DNA of 64,000 nucleotides from Limanda limanda (Eukaryota > Chordata > Actinopteri > Pleuronectiformes > Pleuronectidae), in contig NC_083642.1 of assembly GCF_963576545.1 (NCBI RefSeq), positions 3,834,688 to 3,898,687 on the forward strand. The letters are read 5' to 3'. This document shows positions 62,516 through 64,000 of the stretch, piece after piece. The translations under genes and the position numbers were made by a program. How positions within the stretch are numbered: the first letter of the stretch is position 1; every line of letters starts with the position of its first letter. Under the pieces are notes generated by a model. That model saw only the letters and a list, made by a program, of their open reading frames with translations, was not told the DNA's origin and searched no databases.

Positions 62516-63044
62516 ATCATTTACACTGCAGATGAACGGACGTCTTCACCTTTTCTTCCTCCACTCTGTCGTTTATCATCCGTCTCTTGTTGTTCTTCTT
62601 CTTCTTTGGGTCAGAAGTTTTTCTCCAACTGAACATTTGGAAACTTTCCCTTCAGATCAGAGTCAGAATCTTACAGAGCACTGACAGTGGTATGTCACAT
62701 GTCCCGCCCCTCCCACCAATGAGCCAATCATCAGCTTTCTTCCAGCCGAACAGGAAACATCAGGCCAGTGGTGCAGCTGCACTGAAACACGTAGAAGTAG
62801 CTTTTTAAACCAGAGTGAGTTTGAGACAAATTTGAAATCAGATTTGACTCCCGATTTATTTGGACCTTCCTGGTGGCGTTTCCAAGATGGCCGCTGGGTG
62901 GCGAGGACCATGCATTGAAGTTAACGTCCTGAAGATTCATGAAAAAAGAAAACGATGTTCACAGCCCTGAGGCTCAGGCAGGTGAGCGCCACCTGCAGGT
63001 TCATGTTAGCATGACTTGAACATTAAAAGGACCATTCGGGCGTG

Positions 63045-63440
63045 TGTCTGACGGCGGCGTGTTCTCAGTCTTTCTGTTTGAATGGAGAAAATGAATGAAG
63101 CGCTTCATTTGGTTGCCATGGTAACATCATGATGTATCACTAGCAGCATCAGCACCTTCAGGCGCAATACTCCACAATACTACAGTACTACAGCCCTCCA
63201 CAGTACTACAGTACTACAGTACTATAGTACTCCACACTATAGTTCAAATGCACCAAATGAAAGTCTTTGTGGTTTTATCGTCGGAGGTGAAGACTGCAGC
63301 TGCTTCCTCTGTTTCTTCTTCTATTGTTTAATTCTGTCTCTACTTCCTGTGATTGGTCCAAAAGTCCAAACTCTCCAACAAAGTGTTTTCACTGCAAACC
63401 AACAGAACCATGTTCAGTTTCTTCCAGATCCAGAACTCAC
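63045..63440 (+). repeat. Dispersed repeat family C, copy 2
   Basis: Matches the reverse complement of 1560-1895. It holds an X-box at 63112-63125 and a local expansion of TACTACAGTAC at 63180-63240. Confidence 0.7.
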
Positions 63441-63469
63441 AAGGTGTGCAAGGGTCCAGAGTCTCCACC

Positions 63470-64000
63470 TCACCCCCTCCTCTTCCTCTCCTCCTCCTCT
63501 TCCTCTCCTCTACTCCAACTCACCTCTCCTCCTCCTCTTCCTCTCCTCCTCTTCTTCCTCTCCTCTCCTCCAACTCACCTCTCCTACTCCACCTCACCTC
63601 TCCTCTTTCTCTCTTCCTTTCCTCCTCCACCTCCACCTCACCTCATCTCCTCTTCCTCTTCCACCTCACCTCTCCTCCCCAACCTCACCACCTCCTACTC
63701 TTCCTCTCCTCCTCCACCTCACCTCTCCTCTTTCTCTCTTCCTCCACCTCACCTTATCTCCTCTTCTTCTTCCACCTCACCTCTCCTCCTCAACCTCACC
63801 TCACCTCCTACTCTTTCTCTCCTCCTCCACCTCACCTCTCCTCTTTCTCTCTTCCTCCACCTCACCTTATCTCCTCTTTCTCTTCCACCTCACCTCTCCT
63901 CCTCAACCTCACCTCACCTCCTACTCTTCCTCTTCCTCTCCTCTCCTCCACCTCACCTCTCCTCCTCAACCTCACTTCACCTCCTACTCTTCCTTTCCTC
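63470..64000 (+). repeat. Pyrimidine-rich minisatellite reaching the window edge
   Basis: Built from CTCCTC, TTCCTC and CACCTCACCTC blocks. A higher-order unit of 113 bp is visible (compare 63721 and 63834). It continues past the right edge. Confidence 0.9.

Overview
The window is nuclear DNA of a bony fish, most likely a percomorph teleost. The genes are vertebrate, with short GT-AG introns, and dinucleotide (CA/TG) microsatellites are very abundant. All seven protein-coding genes were built exon by exon from splice sites and reading phase. In every complete model the exon lengths sum to a multiple of three.

Layout, left to right. (1) otud5 (minus): first two coding exons (3980-3411, 1394-1301); the rest lies left of the window. 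(2) A leucine-rich-repeat neuronal (LRRN) family membrane protein (minus, 12854-8324), in 12 coding exons although mammalian LRRN1-3 are coded in one exon. (3) elk1 (minus, 25325-21583), a complete ternary complex factor in 10 coding exons. (4) uxt (minus, 31114-28771), a prefoldin-like protein in 6 exons. (5) cdk20 (plus, 32821-35768), a cilium-linked kinase in 8 coding exons, head to head with uxt. (6) A short gata1-type zinc-finger gene (plus, 37325-38835) with a divergent N-finger. (7) A full-length MAGI-type scaffold assigned to magix (minus, 58748-43048), 20 coding exons and 1449 codons. The ends carry repeats: a (CTAT)n array at 61.8-62.5 kb and a pyrimidine-rich minisatellite from 63.47 kb to the edge.

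OTUD5, ELK1, UXT, GATA1 and MAGIX all lie in human Xp11.23, so this is a conserved gene neighbourhood; CDK20 (human 9q) and the LRRN gene are the exceptions. The genes do not form one pathway. ELK1 and GATA1 are transcription factors, UXT a chaperone-like cofactor, OTUD5 a deubiquitinase, CDK20 a kinase, MAGIX and LRRN junction or membrane proteins.

The most unusual signals are two introns in which the 5' splice site itself has been tandemly amplified. One follows the GATA C-finger exon, with about 11 decoy donors and all three frames open. The other follows exon 2 of the LRRN gene, as a 20-bp unit. Other points are seven full RFX X-box matches (one beside the cdk20 start), several dispersed repeat families, exon-flanking minisatellites that keep introns open, and an intron inside the WW domain of magix that is nearly pure CAT repeat.
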